From positions 1 through 64,000 of the forward strand of contig DATAZU010000005.1 of NCBI GenBank assembly GCA_036271875.1: a stretch of DNA of 64,000 nt. The letters run 5' to 3'. The position numbers and the translations under genes were made by a program. Shown here one piece after another: positions 16,629-25,094 of this stretch. The notes below the pieces were generated by a model. That model had not been told where the DNA came from, searched no databases, and was given only the letters and a program-made list of their open reading frames with translations. The stretch comes from Galbitalea sp036271875. GTDB taxonomy: Bacteria; Actinomycetota; Actinomycetes; Actinomycetales; Microbacteriaceae. Each line of letters starts with the position of its first letter. Position 1 is the first letter of the stretch.

Positions 16629-17660
16629 CTAGTTACTCGGGTCGTCGCCGAGCAGTTTCGTGAGGTAGCGTGCGACGGCTCGCACGGCTGCCATGTTGTT
16701 GGAGTAGTCCATTCGCAGTGGACCGAGGACGCCCAGCCGGGCAATCGATCCGTCGGATGCCCCGTAGCCACTCGTCAGCACCGAAATCTCCCCCAGGCCG
16801 AACTCCGCATTCTCTCGCCCAATGCTCGCGACCACACCGTTCTGATCCGCGGCCATCTCCCCGAAGAGTCTAAGCAGGGTGACCTGCTCCTCGATCGCTT
16901 CGAGCACCGGGAAGATGCTCCCGCTGAAGTCTTCCTCGGTGCGAACGAGGTTTGCCGTCCCCGCCATGACGAGTTTGTCCTGGCGGTTAGCGCCGATCTG
17001 CTCGATCAGGCTAGATGCGATGGTGCGCACCAGCGGCTGGCGCGCGGCAGGAAACTGGTCGGCGAAGCCATCGAGGGTGTCCATGGCTTCCGCCAGTCCG
17101 ATGCCGCCGAGCACCGAATTGAGTCGAGCGCGGATCTCCGCCAGGAACGTGTCATCCAGCTCGGCCGCGACATCGAGGATGCGCTGTTCGACTCGGCCGG
17201 TATCCGTTATGAACACGCTCATGAGCCGCGTGGTCGACAACGGCACAAGCTCGATGTGACGAACCCGCGACTTCGACAATAGAGGGTATTGGACGAGCGC
17301 GACCTGGTGGGTCAGTTGGGACAGCAGACGAACGGTGCGAGCAAGCACATCATCAAGGTCGAGGGATGCGCCCAGGAAGGCATCGATCGCCTGTCGTTGA
17401 GCGGCCGTGAGCGGGCGGACATCCGCGAGGTGGTCGACGAACATCCGGTAACCCTTGTCCGTCGGGACGCGCCCGGACGACGTGTGGGGCGCAGCGATCA
17501 GCTCTTCCTCTTCGAGGAGCGCCATATCGTTGCGAATTGTTGCGGCCGAAACGCCAAAGGAGTGTCGCTCGACGATCGACTTCGAACCGACGGGTTCGCG
17601 CGAAGCAACGTAGTCCTGCACGATGACACGAAGCACGTCGAGACTGCGGCCGGAAACCAT
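16629..17660 (-). CDS. hrcA: Heat-inducible transcription repressor HrcA
   Basis: A 343-residue repressor that binds CIRCE elements of chaperone genes. It has an N-terminal winged helix (SLDVLRVIVQDYVASREPVG, then RHSFGVSAATIRNDMALLEE) and a GAF-like and dimerisation region. Length is typical. ATG at 17660 follows GGGAGGG with proper spacing. A CIRCE-like site lies 33 bp upstream, consistent with autoregulation. dnaJ follows directly. Confidence 0.96.
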   Translation of the reverse strand: MVSGRSLDVLRVIVQDYVASREPVGSKSIVERHSFGVSAATIRNDMALLEEEELIAAPHTSSGRVPTDKGYRMFVDHLADVRPLTAAQRQAIDAFLGASLDLDDVLARTVRLLSQLTHQVALVQYPLLSKSRVRHIELVPLSTTRLMSVFITDTGRVEQRILDVAAELDDTFLAEIRARLNSVLGGIGLAEAMDTLDGFADQFPAARQPLVRTIASSLIEQIGANRQDKLVMAGTANLVRTEEDFSGSIFPVLEAIEEQVTLLRLFGEMAADQNGVVASIGRENAEFGLGEISVLTSGYGASDGSIARLGVLGPLRMDYSNNMAAVRAVARYLTKLLGDDPSN

Positions 17661-17692
17661 TGCACCCTCCCGCCCGAATCATTGAGCGCCGC

Positions 17693-17719
17693 TTAGCACT
17701 CACCTGCGTTGACTGCCAA
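17693..17719. promoter_or_regulatory. CIRCE operator (HrcA-binding site)
   Basis: TTAGCACTC (17693-17701), a 9-bp spacer, then GACTGCCAA (17711-17719). The established CIRCE consensus is TTAGCACTC-N9-GAGTGCTAA: the left half is exact, the right half matches at 7 of 9, and the spacer length is exact. It lies directly upstream of hrcA. Confidence 0.88.
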
Positions 17720-17887
17720 TTCTATCTTGAAATACCGCGCGTTTCCCGTTGTGCGCGGAGCGGCGGGGCGCTACCTTGTGTCCTGTGCTTGCGCGCGCCT
17801 GAAAATCGGGTAACCGCAGCGCAAGGCCATGTACTTGAACACAACCCGTCGAGGAACTCGTCCTCGCACACTGAAAGGCAAGACATC

Positions 17888-18301
17888 ATGACTGATCCAA
17901 CTCCCGCGCCGGCTGCCCAGCCAGCCCCCGCAGCGCCGCTCTCGGAGGCGGACGACAAACTTTGGGCGAGCCTCGCTCACCTCGGTGGCATCCTGTACAT
18001 CCTTCCGTCCCTGATCATCTACCTGGTGCTCAAGGACCGCGGCGCGAAGGTTCGCGTTGAGGCTAAGGAGGCACTGAACTGGCAGATCACGTTCCTCATT
18101 GTCGAGGTCGTGCTGTGGATCCTGTCGGGCATCCTGACCGTCGCGCTGGCGTTCACGCCGGTTGCCGCGCTCGGAATCCTGTTCTTCTGGCTGCCGGGTA
18201 TCTGGTGGGTCCTGAACGTGGTCTTCTCGATCCTCGGCTTCGTGAAGGTCAACGGCGGGGGCTCCTACCGCTACCCGTTCGCGATTCGCCTCGTCAAGTA
18301 G
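17888..18301 (+). CDS. DUF4870 membrane protein
   Basis: A 137-residue protein with a Pro/Ala-rich N-terminus (residues 1-20) and the DUF4870 core: DKLWASLAHLGGILYILPSL, then VRVEAKEALNWQITFLI, and two further hydrophobic helices. The function of the family is unknown. ATG at 17888 was chosen because it begins just before the conserved core and follows GAAAGG; a longer frame upstream has no support and would overlap the CIRCE region. A homologue lies 79 bp downstream. Confidence 0.85.
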   Translation: MTDPTPAPAAQPAPAAPLSEADDKLWASLAHLGGILYILPSLIIYLVLKDRGAKVRVEAKEALNWQITFLIVEVVLWILSGILTVALAFTPVAALGILFFWLPGIWWVLNVVFSILGFVKVNGGGSYRYPFAIRLVK

Positions 18302-18316
18302 AGCGAACAGCGTCAT

Positions 18317-18344
18317 GGGAGGGCCGGGGCAACCCGGCCTTCCC
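18317..18344 (+). terminator. Hairpin terminator after the first DUF4870 gene
   Basis: A 12-bp stem, GGGAGGGCCGGG (18317-18328) with CCCGGCCTTCCC (18333-18344), closed by the tetraloop GCAA. Only a short T-containing stretch follows. Confidence 0.6.
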
Positions 18345-18380
18345 TCGTTAACGGCCGATCAGATCGAGCAGGAATAACTT

Positions 18381-18746
18381 TTGTCCCAGCAACACCAGTA
18401 CGAGTACCAGCCGGTCCCCCCACTGAGTCAGAACGACCAGCGGCTGTGGGCAACACTCATCCACATCGGCGGGATCTTCTTCGGTATCCTTCCGTCGCTG
18501 ATCGGCTACTTCGCGCTCAGGGACCGCGGCGACTTCGTAAAGGAGCACACCCGCGTCGCACTGAACTTTCACATCAACGTGATCATCGCGGGCGCGATCT
18601 GCGGATTTCTTTCGCTGATCGTGATCGGCGTATTCCTGGCCGTTGTGCTTGGCATAGTGCTTGTGGTGTGCAGCATCCTCGCCGCGATCGCGGCGAATGA
18701 CGGGCGGTACTACCAATACCCGCTTACCCACCAGTTCGTGAAATAG
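18381..18746 (+). CDS. DUF4870 membrane protein (second copy)
   Basis: A 121-residue paralogue of the upstream protein: QRLWATLIHIGGIFFGILPS, then VKEHTRVALNFHINVIIAG and a C-terminal KYQYPL-like end (RYYQYPLTHQFVK). It has three hydrophobic helices and unknown function. The start is TTG at 18381 with AGGA about 8 nt upstream; no ATG or GTG is available before the conserved core. It converges on hemW, whose stop is only 6 bp away. Confidence 0.83.
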   Translation: MSQQHQYEYQPVPPLSQNDQRLWATLIHIGGIFFGILPSLIGYFALRDRGDFVKEHTRVALNFHINVIIAGAICGFLSLIVIGVFLAVVLGIVLVVCSILAAIAANDGRYYQYPLTHQFVK

Positions 18747-18751
18747 CTCGC

Positions 18752-20065
18752 CTAACTGCCGAGAAGCCGACGCACTACGGCATCGGCGAGCAACCGCCCG
18801 CGAAGCGTGAGCGCGACGGTGCCGTGCAGTGCCCCGGATGCGTCGACGAGTTCGTCGGCGATTAGACCGGCGACGGCATGGCGACCGGCGGCGTCCAGCT
18901 CGGTGATCGGCAGACCGTCACGGATTCGAACGGCGAGCAGCACCCGCTCGACCCGGCGCGTCTCTTCATCGAGCGTCTCGCGACCCGCGGCAGGCGACTG
19001 CCCGGCGGTGATGCGCTCAGCGTATGCGGCCGGATGCTTGACGTTCCACCAGCGGACGCCGCCGATGTGACTGTGAGCCCCCGGTCCGATCCCCCACCAG
19101 TCGTGCCCCTGCCAGTACGCGAGGTTGTGGCGACTGCGATGCTCGGCGCCGTCACCGTTGGACACGCTCCCTTCGAGAACCTTGGGGACCGCGCCCGCGA
19201 TCGCTGAGCCCATCGAAGCGGACCCACCGAGACTCCCGCGTGCCCAATTACTAACCTCGTACCACTCGTAGCCCGCTGCCCGGAGCAGTTCATCCGCAAG
19301 CTCGTACATGTCGGCGGCGAGGTCGTCGTCCGGCTCGGCAATCTCGCCGCGCCGGATCTGCCGGGCGAGCTTCGTGCCGTCCTCGACGATCAGCGCGTAT
19401 GCGGACAGGTGATCGGGACTCTGCGCAATCGCGTGTTCAACGGAGGTTCGCCAGTCGTCCAGGCTCTCGCCCGGTGTCCCGTAGATGAGGTCGAGACTGA
19501 CATCCAGCCCGGCATCGCGCGCCCACTCGACCACGAGAGGAATCCGTTCCGGGTCATGCGTGCGCTCGAGAGTTGCAAGAACGTGCGGGACCGCCGACTG
19601 CATCCCGAACGACACTCGCGTGAATCCCGCGTCGGCGAGCGATCGCAGGTAGGTGGCATCCACCGAGTCAGGGTTGGCCTCTGTTGTGATCTCCGCACCT
19701 GCCGCGAACCCCCAGGTGCGACGAATTCCGTCGAGCATGCGTGCGAGGTCGGCTGCAGGCAGCATCGTCGGAGTGCCGCCACCGAAAAACACCGTGGAGA
19801 CCTCCCGTGACGCAAGCCCGGCCGCAGTGAGCACGTGGTCCGCTTGGCCCAGTTCCGCGATCGCCTGATCCGCGTAGTCGTCTCGCCGCGCACCGCGCAG
19901 CTCTTCGGAGGTGTACGTGTTGAAGTCGCAGTATCCGCAGCGCACTCGGCAGAACGGCACGTGCACGTAGATCCCGAGGTTTCGTGCATCCGCGCCGTCC
20001 CTGACGGATGCGGGAAGCAGGCCATCCAGCGGGGCGGGGTCGGCAATCGGAAGTACGCCAGGCAT
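18752..20065 (-). CDS. hemW: Radical SAM haem chaperone HemW
   Basis: A 437-residue radical-SAM protein. The cluster motif FCRVRCGYC near residue 44 has C-x3-C-x2-C spacing. HNLAYW near residue 310 is the sequence that distinguishes HemW (haem-trafficking protein) from the true coproporphyrinogen oxidase HemN. The C-terminal HemN_C domain is present (RRVERVLLAVRIRDGLP). The preferred start is ATG at about 20065, 13 nt after the stop of the upstream gene; a TTG 75 bp further upstream would overlap that gene. The gene is in the conserved lepA-hemW-hrcA order, although here two small genes lie between lepA and hemW. Confidence 0.93.
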   Translation of the reverse strand: MPGVLPIADPAPLDGLLPASVRDGADARNLGIYVHVPFCRVRCGYCDFNTYTSEELRGARRDDYADQAIAELGQADHVLTAAGLASREVSTVFFGGGTPTMLPAADLARMLDGIRRTWGFAAGAEITTEANPDSVDATYLRSLADAGFTRVSFGMQSAVPHVLATLERTHDPERIPLVVEWARDAGLDVSLDLIYGTPGESLDDWRTSVEHAIAQSPDHLSAYALIVEDGTKLARQIRRGEIAEPDDDLAADMYELADELLRAAGYEWYEVSNWARGSLGGSASMGSAIAGAVPKVLEGSVSNGDGAEHRSRHNLAYWQGHDWWGIGPGAHSHIGGVRWWNVKHPAAYAERITAGQSPAAGRETLDEETRRVERVLLAVRIRDGLPITELDAAGRHAVAGLIADELVDASGALHGTVALTLRGRLLADAVVRRLLGS

Positions 20066-20078
20066 CAGTGGGGAGAGG

Positions 20079-20738
20079 TCACGACGGCAGGGCGCCGGCG
20101 AGCGCGAGTTCGTAGCGCCGGGTAAAGATCGATTGCACAATCCTCAGCACCGGATAGACGACCCACCAGCGCTTGGTCGATGGCCGCGAGAATGCACGGA
20201 TAGTCATCCACACCGATCCGTCATCTGAGCGCGACAGAATCCACGCCTCCTCGCCGCTCTCGGGATGCCCGGGAAGCGTGCCGTAGGCGAATCCCTTCCG
20301 CGCGGGTTCGTCGACAATGTAGACGACGCGAACCGGCGCCCCGACTCGAAATGGGCCGAACGGGATGCGCAGGTTTGCCGTATCACCCGGGCGAATGAAC
20401 GCGGTGCCGTCCGGGCCAAAAAGTGCTTCGCCCGCCTCATCGACCGTCGCGGGTACGACGGGGTTGCCACCGGCATCGAATCCGACCGGCGTGTACGTGA
20501 GCGCCGTCACTTCAGCCGGGGTGTCGCTGATCTCGACGATCATCCCGGAGTTCTTCTGGACGCCCCAGGTGAACAACTGGGTCCACGCGTAGTCCCAGCG
20601 CTCGTCGCCGTGCCCGATGCGCACTCGGCGCTCGATCGGGCGGTATCCGGCGGGCGGATACCGCAGGAGATCCGCCGCCTGGGTCGCGCCGACCGCGCCA
20701 TAGCTCACCGTGCGTTCCCACAGTTCCGGTTTGCTCAC
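20079..20738 (-). CDS. DUF1990 family protein
   Basis: A 219-residue protein of the DUF1990 family: YGAVGATQAADLLRYPPAGYRP at the N-terminus (shown in two parts, YGAVGATQ and LLRYPPAGYRP), WDYAWTQLFTWGVQKNSGM in the middle, and HPESGEEAWILSRSDDG near the C-terminus. The molecular function is unknown. GTG at 20738 has GAGGA about 10 nt upstream. It is probably co-transcribed with hemW. Confidence 0.85.
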   Translation of the reverse strand: MSKPELWERTVSYGAVGATQAADLLRYPPAGYRPIERRVRIGHGDERWDYAWTQLFTWGVQKNSGMIVEISDTPAEVTALTYTPVGFDAGGNPVVPATVDEAGEALFGPDGTAFIRPGDTANLRIPFGPFRVGAPVRVVYIVDEPARKGFAYGTLPGHPESGEEAWILSRSDDGSVWMTIRAFSRPSTKRWWVVYPVLRIVQSIFTRRYELALAGALPS

Positions 20739-20923
20739 GGACGCACCGTCCTCGAAGCGGAGGCGCCATCCCGATGCCGCGCGACGTGCGCGCGCGGAGA
20801 GCCTGCTGCCAGTCGGGATCGCATCCGTCTATTCTCGCGTACAGCGAGCCGAAGTGGCTCGACAAGCCCAGTCGATCACGCCACCCTGGCGAGTTCGCGC
20901 AACTGAGGGGATCCGCAAGGCAG

Positions 20924-21265
20924 ATGGCAATCAACATCATCTTCGCCGTCGTATTCGGTGTCATCGTCGTTGCCCTGGTGATCTGGATCGTCACGATCTA
21001 CCGCCGCGCGAGGCGCGTTTCGGACGCCAGCGACGCTCGATTGAACTCGCGTCTCTACGCCGCTGTCGCCGAATTGCCGGAAGTTCCGCAGGGCGCGCCC
21101 ACCCAAGCGCCGACGGTTGCACCGAAGCCGCTGGCAGATCCGGTGGACGCCGCGCCATCCGGCCCGAAGGAATCCCGCCTCGCCGAACTCGCCGACCTGC
21201 ACGCTCGCGGACTGATCACCGACGAGGAGCTCACGACCGCTCGCGCGAAGGTCCTGGCCGAGTAG
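20924..21265 (+). CDS. Small membrane protein with C-terminal SHOCT domain
   Basis: A 113-residue protein. Residues 3-25 form one membrane helix (IIFAVVFGVIVVALVIWIV). A Pro/Ala-rich linker follows, and the C-terminal 30 residues (LAELADLHARGLITDEELTT) are a SHOCT domain, a short oligomerisation motif. Function unknown. ATG at 20924 starts directly before the membrane helix. The gene ends just before a long hairpin terminator shared with lepA. Confidence 0.8.
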   Translation: MAINIIFAVVFGVIVVALVIWIVTIYRRARRVSDASDARLNSRLYAAVAELPEVPQGAPTQAPTVAPKPLADPVDAAPSGPKESRLAELADLHARGLITDEELTTARAKVLAE

Positions 21266-21272
21266 GACCGCA

Positions 21273-21327
21273 GAGGGGCGGCAATCGGCCCCAAACCGAA
21301 GGTTTTTGGGGCCGATTGCCGCCCCTC
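21273..21327. terminator. Bidirectional terminator between the SHOCT gene and lepA
   Basis: GAGGGGCGGCAATCGGCCCC (21273-21292) pairs perfectly with the arm ending at 21327. The inner AAACC/GGTTT extends the stem to a GAAG loop. This is one of the longest perfect stems in the window and lies between convergent genes. Confidence 0.85.
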
Positions 21328-21337
21328 ACGGAATTCG

Positions 21338-23203
21338 TTACTTGTCTTTCTTCTTCTCCGTGTCGCCGGAGAGCGCGGCAATGAAGGCCTCCTGCGGGAC
21401 CTCTACCCGGCCGACCATCTTCATGCGCTTCTTGCCCTCTTTTTGCTTTTCGAGGAGCTTGCGCTTGCGGGTGATGTCACCGCCGTAGCACTTGGCAAGG
21501 ACGTCCTTGCGGACCGCGCGGATGCTCTCGCGCGCGATGATGCGCGCGCCGATGGCCGCCTGGATGGGCACCTCGAACTGCTGGCGCGGGATGAGCTTGC
21601 GCAGGCGTTCTGTCATGAGCGCGCCGTACGGCTGGGCCTTGTCGCGGTGCACAATTGCGGAGAACGCATCCACCTGCTCGCCCTGGAGCAGGATGTCGAC
21701 TTTAACCAGGTCGGCGTCCGCCTGGCCGTCTGGCTCGTAATCCAGCGAGGCGTAACCTGCCGTGCGGCTCTTGAGGTTGTCGAAGAAGTCGAAGACGATC
21801 TCGCCGAGCGGCATCCGATATCTGATCTCGACCCGGTCCTCGCCGAGGTACTCCATGCCGAGAAGCGTGCCGCGGCGCTGCTGGCACAGCTCCATGATGA
21901 CGCCGACGTAATCCTTCGGCGCGAGGATCGCCGCGCGCACCATTGGCTCGGCGACGGACGCGATCTTGCCACCGGGAAACTCGGACGGATTGGTCACGGT
22001 GACGGTCTTCTTGTCGTCGGTCGTGACCTCATACGGCACGGATGGCGCCGTCGTGATGAGGTCGAGTCCAAATTCGCGGTCGAGTCGCTCGGTGACGATT
22101 TCGAGGTGCAGCAGTCCGAGGAATCCGCAGCGGAAACCGAACCCCAGAGCAACGGATGTCTCCGGCTCGTACACGAGGGCAGCATCCGACAACTTGAGCT
22201 TGTCCAGTGCCTCGCGAAGCATCGGATAGTCGCTGCCGTCGATCGGGTAGAGGCCCGAGAAGACCATCGGCTTCGGCTCGGTATAGCCGGGGAGCGCTTG
22301 GGTGGCGGGCTTCGCCGCGGTCGTGACCGTGTCGCCGACCTTGCTCTGGCGAACGTCCTTCACGCCTGTGATCAGGTAGCCGACCTCTCCGACGCCGAGA
22401 CCCTTGGTTACGGTCGGCTCGGGCGATGAGACCCCGATCTCGAGAATGTCGTGCACTGCACGGGTCGACATCATCTGGATCTTCTCGCGCGCGTTGAGCT
22501 TGCCGTCGATCATCCGCACGTAGGTCACGACGCCGCGATAGCTGTCATAGACCGAGTCGAAGATCATTGCTCGCGCGGCCGCGTTGGCATCGCCAACCGG
22601 CGCGGGGATGAGCTCAACGACGCGGTCGAGCAGCTCCGAGACGCCAGCACCCGTTTTGCCGCTCACCCGCAGCACGTCCTCGGGTTTACCGCCGATCAGG
22701 CTCGCGAGCTCCTTGGCATACTTCTCGGGCTCAGCGGCGGGCAGATCGATCTTGTTCAGCACGGGAATGATCGTGAGGTCGTTCTCGAGCGCCAGGTACA
22801 GGTTCGCGAGCGTCTGCGCCTCGATGCCCTGAGCTGCATCCACCAGCAGGACGGCGCCCTCACACGCCGCCAGGCTGCGCGAGACCTCGTAGGTGAAGTC
22901 AACGTGGCCCGGGGTATCGATCATGTTCAGCGCGTAGGTCTGCTGGCCGCCCGACGAGGACGGCAGCGACCACGGCATCCGCACGGCCTGGCTCTTTATC
23001 GTGATGCCGCGCTCGCGCTCGATGTCCATGCGGTCGAGGTACTGGGCACGCATGGCGCGGTCATCGACGACGCCCGTGATTGAGAGCATCCGGTCGGCCA
23101 ACGTCGACTTGCCGTGGTCGATGTGGGCAATGATGCAGAAGTTGCGGATAAACGCGGGATCGGTCGCCGCGGGCTCGAGGCCGTTGAGTGCTCGTGGTGA
23201 CAT
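21338..23203 (-). CDS. lepA: Elongation factor 4 (LepA)
   Basis: A 621-residue translational GTPase that back-translocates or helps assemble ribosomes. G1 is AHIDHGKSTLADRM near residue 24, the effector loop is RERGITIKSQAVRM, G3 is DTPGHVDFTYE and G4 is NKIDLP. The C-terminal LepA-specific domain ends RKRKLLEKQKEGKKRMKMVG. ATG at 23203 gives the family-typical length; a longer frame to 23386 crosses the leader repeats and is not conserved in character. There is no strong SD; GGGA (23218-23215) lies inside a possible hairpin. Confidence 0.96.
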   Translation of the reverse strand: MSPRALNGLEPAATDPAFIRNFCIIAHIDHGKSTLADRMLSITGVVDDRAMRAQYLDRMDIERERGITIKSQAVRMPWSLPSSSGGQQTYALNMIDTPGHVDFTYEVSRSLAACEGAVLLVDAAQGIEAQTLANLYLALENDLTIIPVLNKIDLPAAEPEKYAKELASLIGGKPEDVLRVSGKTGAGVSELLDRVVELIPAPVGDANAAARAMIFDSVYDSYRGVVTYVRMIDGKLNAREKIQMMSTRAVHDILEIGVSSPEPTVTKGLGVGEVGYLITGVKDVRQSKVGDTVTTAAKPATQALPGYTEPKPMVFSGLYPIDGSDYPMLREALDKLKLSDAALVYEPETSVALGFGFRCGFLGLLHLEIVTERLDREFGLDLITTAPSVPYEVTTDDKKTVTVTNPSEFPGGKIASVAEPMVRAAILAPKDYVGVIMELCQQRRGTLLGMEYLGEDRVEIRYRMPLGEIVFDFFDNLKSRTAGYASLDYEPDGQADADLVKVDILLQGEQVDAFSAIVHRDKAQPYGALMTERLRKLIPRQQFEVPIQAAIGARIIARESIRAVRKDVLAKCYGGDITRKRKLLEKQKEGKKRMKMVGRVEVPQEAFIAALSGDTEKKKDK

Positions 23204-23215
23204 TTGTGCAATTGT

Positions 23216-23262
23216 CCCATGCTCTTCAACCCTTGGAGAGCATGGGCCTCGGAGAGCATGGG
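23216..23262 (-). promoter_or_regulatory. lepA leader: duplicated 16-bp arm and competing hairpins
   Basis: On the plus strand, CCCATGCTCT (23216-23225) is the reverse complement of AGAGCATGGG, which occurs twice (23237-23246 and 23253-23262). The two copies are part of a tandem 16-bp repeat differing at one base. In the lepA transcript the single arm nearest the start, which overlaps the only SD-like GGGA, can pair with either upstream copy but not both. It begins 13 nt upstream of the lepA ATG. Confidence 0.6.
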
Positions 23263-23280
23263 ACCGGCAGGATGACCGCG

Positions 23281-23568
23281 CTAGAACGTGTTGTGCAGGA
23301 TCGCCAGGGGCAGCCAGAATGCGGCAGCGAACGCCCAAACTGCCATCCACCAGAAGAGCAGCACAAATCCGACGACGATCCCCCACGTCGACAGCGTGCG
23401 GGCCCCCGGCTCACGCTGGCGCGCGATGAAACCGAGAACGATCGCCACAATCGGGAGAATGATGATGTGGCCGAGCGGAATCGCGGCGCACGCGGCGACC
23501 AGGCTCAGGATGCTGAGCGTGCGGGCAGGCGTCGCAACCGGGGAAACAGGATTCGGTGTCGTGGTCAT
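23281..23568 (-). CDS. DUF4190 small membrane protein
   Basis: A 95-residue protein with a Pro-rich N-terminus and two to three hydrophobic helices, carrying the DUF4190 pattern: ARTLSILSLVAACAAIPLGH and IVAIVLGFIARQREPGAR. Function unknown. ATG at 23568 has TAGCGT 6 nt upstream and no SD, so the gene is probably leaderless. It lies 77 bp upstream of lepA and might be co-transcribed with it. Confidence 0.8.
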   Translation of the reverse strand: MTTTPNPVSPVATPARTLSILSLVAACAAIPLGHIIILPIVAIVLGFIARQREPGARTLSTWGIVVGFVLLFWWMAVWAFAAAFWLPLAILHNTF

Positions 23569-23574
23569 GAGTCA

Positions 23575-23580
23575 ACGCTA
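23575..23580 (-). promoter_or_regulatory. -10 box of leaderless DUF4190 gene
   Basis: TAGCGT on the minus strand lies 6 nt before ATG at 23568. Confidence 0.5.
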
Positions 23581-23608
23581 GAAAACCGGTGACCCGACGA
23601 ACAGGAGG

Positions 23609-24535
23609 CTAACCCCCGGATTGTGCCGCGGGTCGCCCGAGGATGTCGCGGAGGGCGCCGTCCAGGGTCGGAAACTCGAACTCGAATCCGGCATCCAGCA
23701 GACGCTTCGGGACAACCCAGCGGCTCTTCACTAGCAGTTCGGTCTCGGTCCGCATTGCGAATGCTCCGATTTCGAGCATCCACGAGAACAGCGGGACGAA
23801 CACCTTCACGCCGAGAACGCGCCGAAGTGTTGCCATGAGCTCGCGATTGTCGACGGGGTTCGGCGACGAGACGTTGATCGCGTCGCTGAGAGCCGGATGC
23901 TCGATCAGGAACTCGACAGCACGGTAGACATCTCGAATGTGAACCCAGCTGAACCGCTGTCGCGCGCCCTTGGTCTTGCCGCCGAACTGGGGGCCGCCGA
24001 GCCCGAAGCGCGCAAGCATCACGAGCGGAGTCAGCGCCGACCCGTCACCGAGCACGATGGCCATGCGCAGAGCCACCTGCCGGACACCGTCGCGGTGATG
24101 CGCAAAGAACTCGCGCTCCCACGCCGTCGCGACATTTACCGAGAACCCCGAGCCGAGTTCACCCTTCTTCTCGGTCATCGGATGGTCATCGGCATGGCGG
24201 TAGATCGTCGCAGTGCTCGCGTTGAACCAAACCTTGGGTGGTCGGCGTGCCGCGAGCACTGCGTTGCCGAGCTCTGCGGTCGTCAGCAGTCGTGAGCTGA
24301 AAATTGCGGCCTTGTTCTTGCGCGTGTAGCGACAGTTGACACTCTTGCCCGCGAGATTGATCAGCACATCGGCGCCATCGATGATGCTGGCGATCGCCGC
24401 CCAGTCGCCCCAGATCCCATCTGACCCGGAACGTCCAATCGTGGAAACGGTGTCTCCCGCGCTCAGAAACTGCCGCACCAGATATCGGCCGACGAAACCA
24501 CTCGCTCCGGCGATCACTATTCGACGCGCGGTCAC
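23609..24535 (-). CDS. TIGR01777-type NAD-dependent epimerase/dehydratase-like protein
   Basis: A 308-residue Rossmann-fold protein of the extended SDR type. The dinucleotide-binding motif is VIAGASGFVGRYLVRQF at the N-terminus; the family markers NLAGKSVNCRYTRKNK and FNASTATIYRHADD follow, and the C-terminal DUF1731 domain includes KSRWVVPKRLLDAGFEFEF. The physiological substrate of the family is not established. The start is GTG at 24535. It lies between an XRE regulator and the DUF4190 gene on the same strand; a functional link is not evident. Confidence 0.88.
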   Translation of the reverse strand: MTARRIVIAGASGFVGRYLVRQFLSAGDTVSTIGRSGSDGIWGDWAAIASIIDGADVLINLAGKSVNCRYTRKNKAAIFSSRLLTTAELGNAVLAARRPPKVWFNASTATIYRHADDHPMTEKKGELGSGFSVNVATAWEREFFAHHRDGVRQVALRMAIVLGDGSALTPLVMLARFGLGGPQFGGKTKGARQRFSWVHIRDVYRAVEFLIEHPALSDAINVSSPNPVDNRELMATLRRVLGVKVFVPLFSWMLEIGAFAMRTETELLVKSRWVVPKRLLDAGFEFEFPTLDGALRDILGRPAAQSGG

Positions 24536-24565
24536 AGCTCTCGCAATGCTGGGCGGTGCATGCCC

Positions 24566-24880
24566 CTACGCTACTGGCTTTGACCCTGACTGTCGTTGGA
24601 TGCGAATCCGCTCGGCCGCGGAAACCGGATGCTCGTCGCGCGGCACAGCGGACGCCGGGATGCCCGCAATGAGTACGGCGGGATCCACGTCGAGACCGCC
24701 GGCGATCTTGATGATGTTGTGAAGGCTCAGATTGCGTGCCCCGCGCTCGACCTGGCCCACGAACGTCCAGTGAACGTCAGAAAGCTGTGCGAGTGTTTCC
24801 TGGCTGATGCCCAATCGCTGCCGATTCGCGCGGACGCGTTCGCCAAAGATCCTGGCCGCGTCTGACTTCACTTCGGGCAT
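24566..24880 (-). CDS. XRE-family helix-turn-helix regulator
   Basis: A 104-residue protein. Residues 11-70 form a Cro/CI-type helix-turn-helix: FGERVRANRQRLGISQETLA, then VHWTFVGQVERGARN, LSLHNIIKIAGGLDVDP. The C-terminal tail is short, with no ligand domain. ATG at 24880 is the only in-frame start. It lacks a near SD; GGAGG occurs about 25 nt upstream. A palindrome at 24935-24948 lies upstream and could be its operator. Confidence 0.87.
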   Translation of the reverse strand: MPEVKSDAARIFGERVRANRQRLGISQETLAQLSDVHWTFVGQVERGARNLSLHNIIKIAGGLDVDPAVLIAGIPASAVPRDEHPVSAAERIRIQRQSGSKPVA

Positions 24881-24934
24881 GGATCATGACTACTCATCCC
24901 AACACCTCCGGGCCAGAGCAGAAACAACCTATGC

Positions 24935-24948
24935 CTTCATGCCTGAAG
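24935..24948. promoter_or_regulatory. Palindrome between XRE regulator and rpsT
   Basis: CTTCATGCCTGAAG, with perfect arms CTTCA and TGAAG around TGCC, 55 bp upstream of the XRE gene. It is a candidate autoregulatory site; no second copy was seen nearby. Confidence 0.3.
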
Positions 24949-24976
24949 CATTTATGTATATCTCGACGGGTCCGGA

Positions 24977-25006
24977 TTGTCGGATGCTCGCAAGGACTGG
25001 TAACGT
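24977..25006 (+). promoter_or_regulatory. Candidate promoter of rpsT
   Basis: TTGTCG (24977-24982), 18 bp, then TAACGT (25001-25006), giving a 5' untranslated region of about 80 nt before the GTG of rpsT. Confidence 0.45.
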
Positions 25007-25094
25007 AATCTGTTGGCTTCCGCGCCGTGAACGAACTCGATCTCCGGCGCGATCTCTCCATTCATCCCAGAACGTACAGACAAAGGTTATTTTC

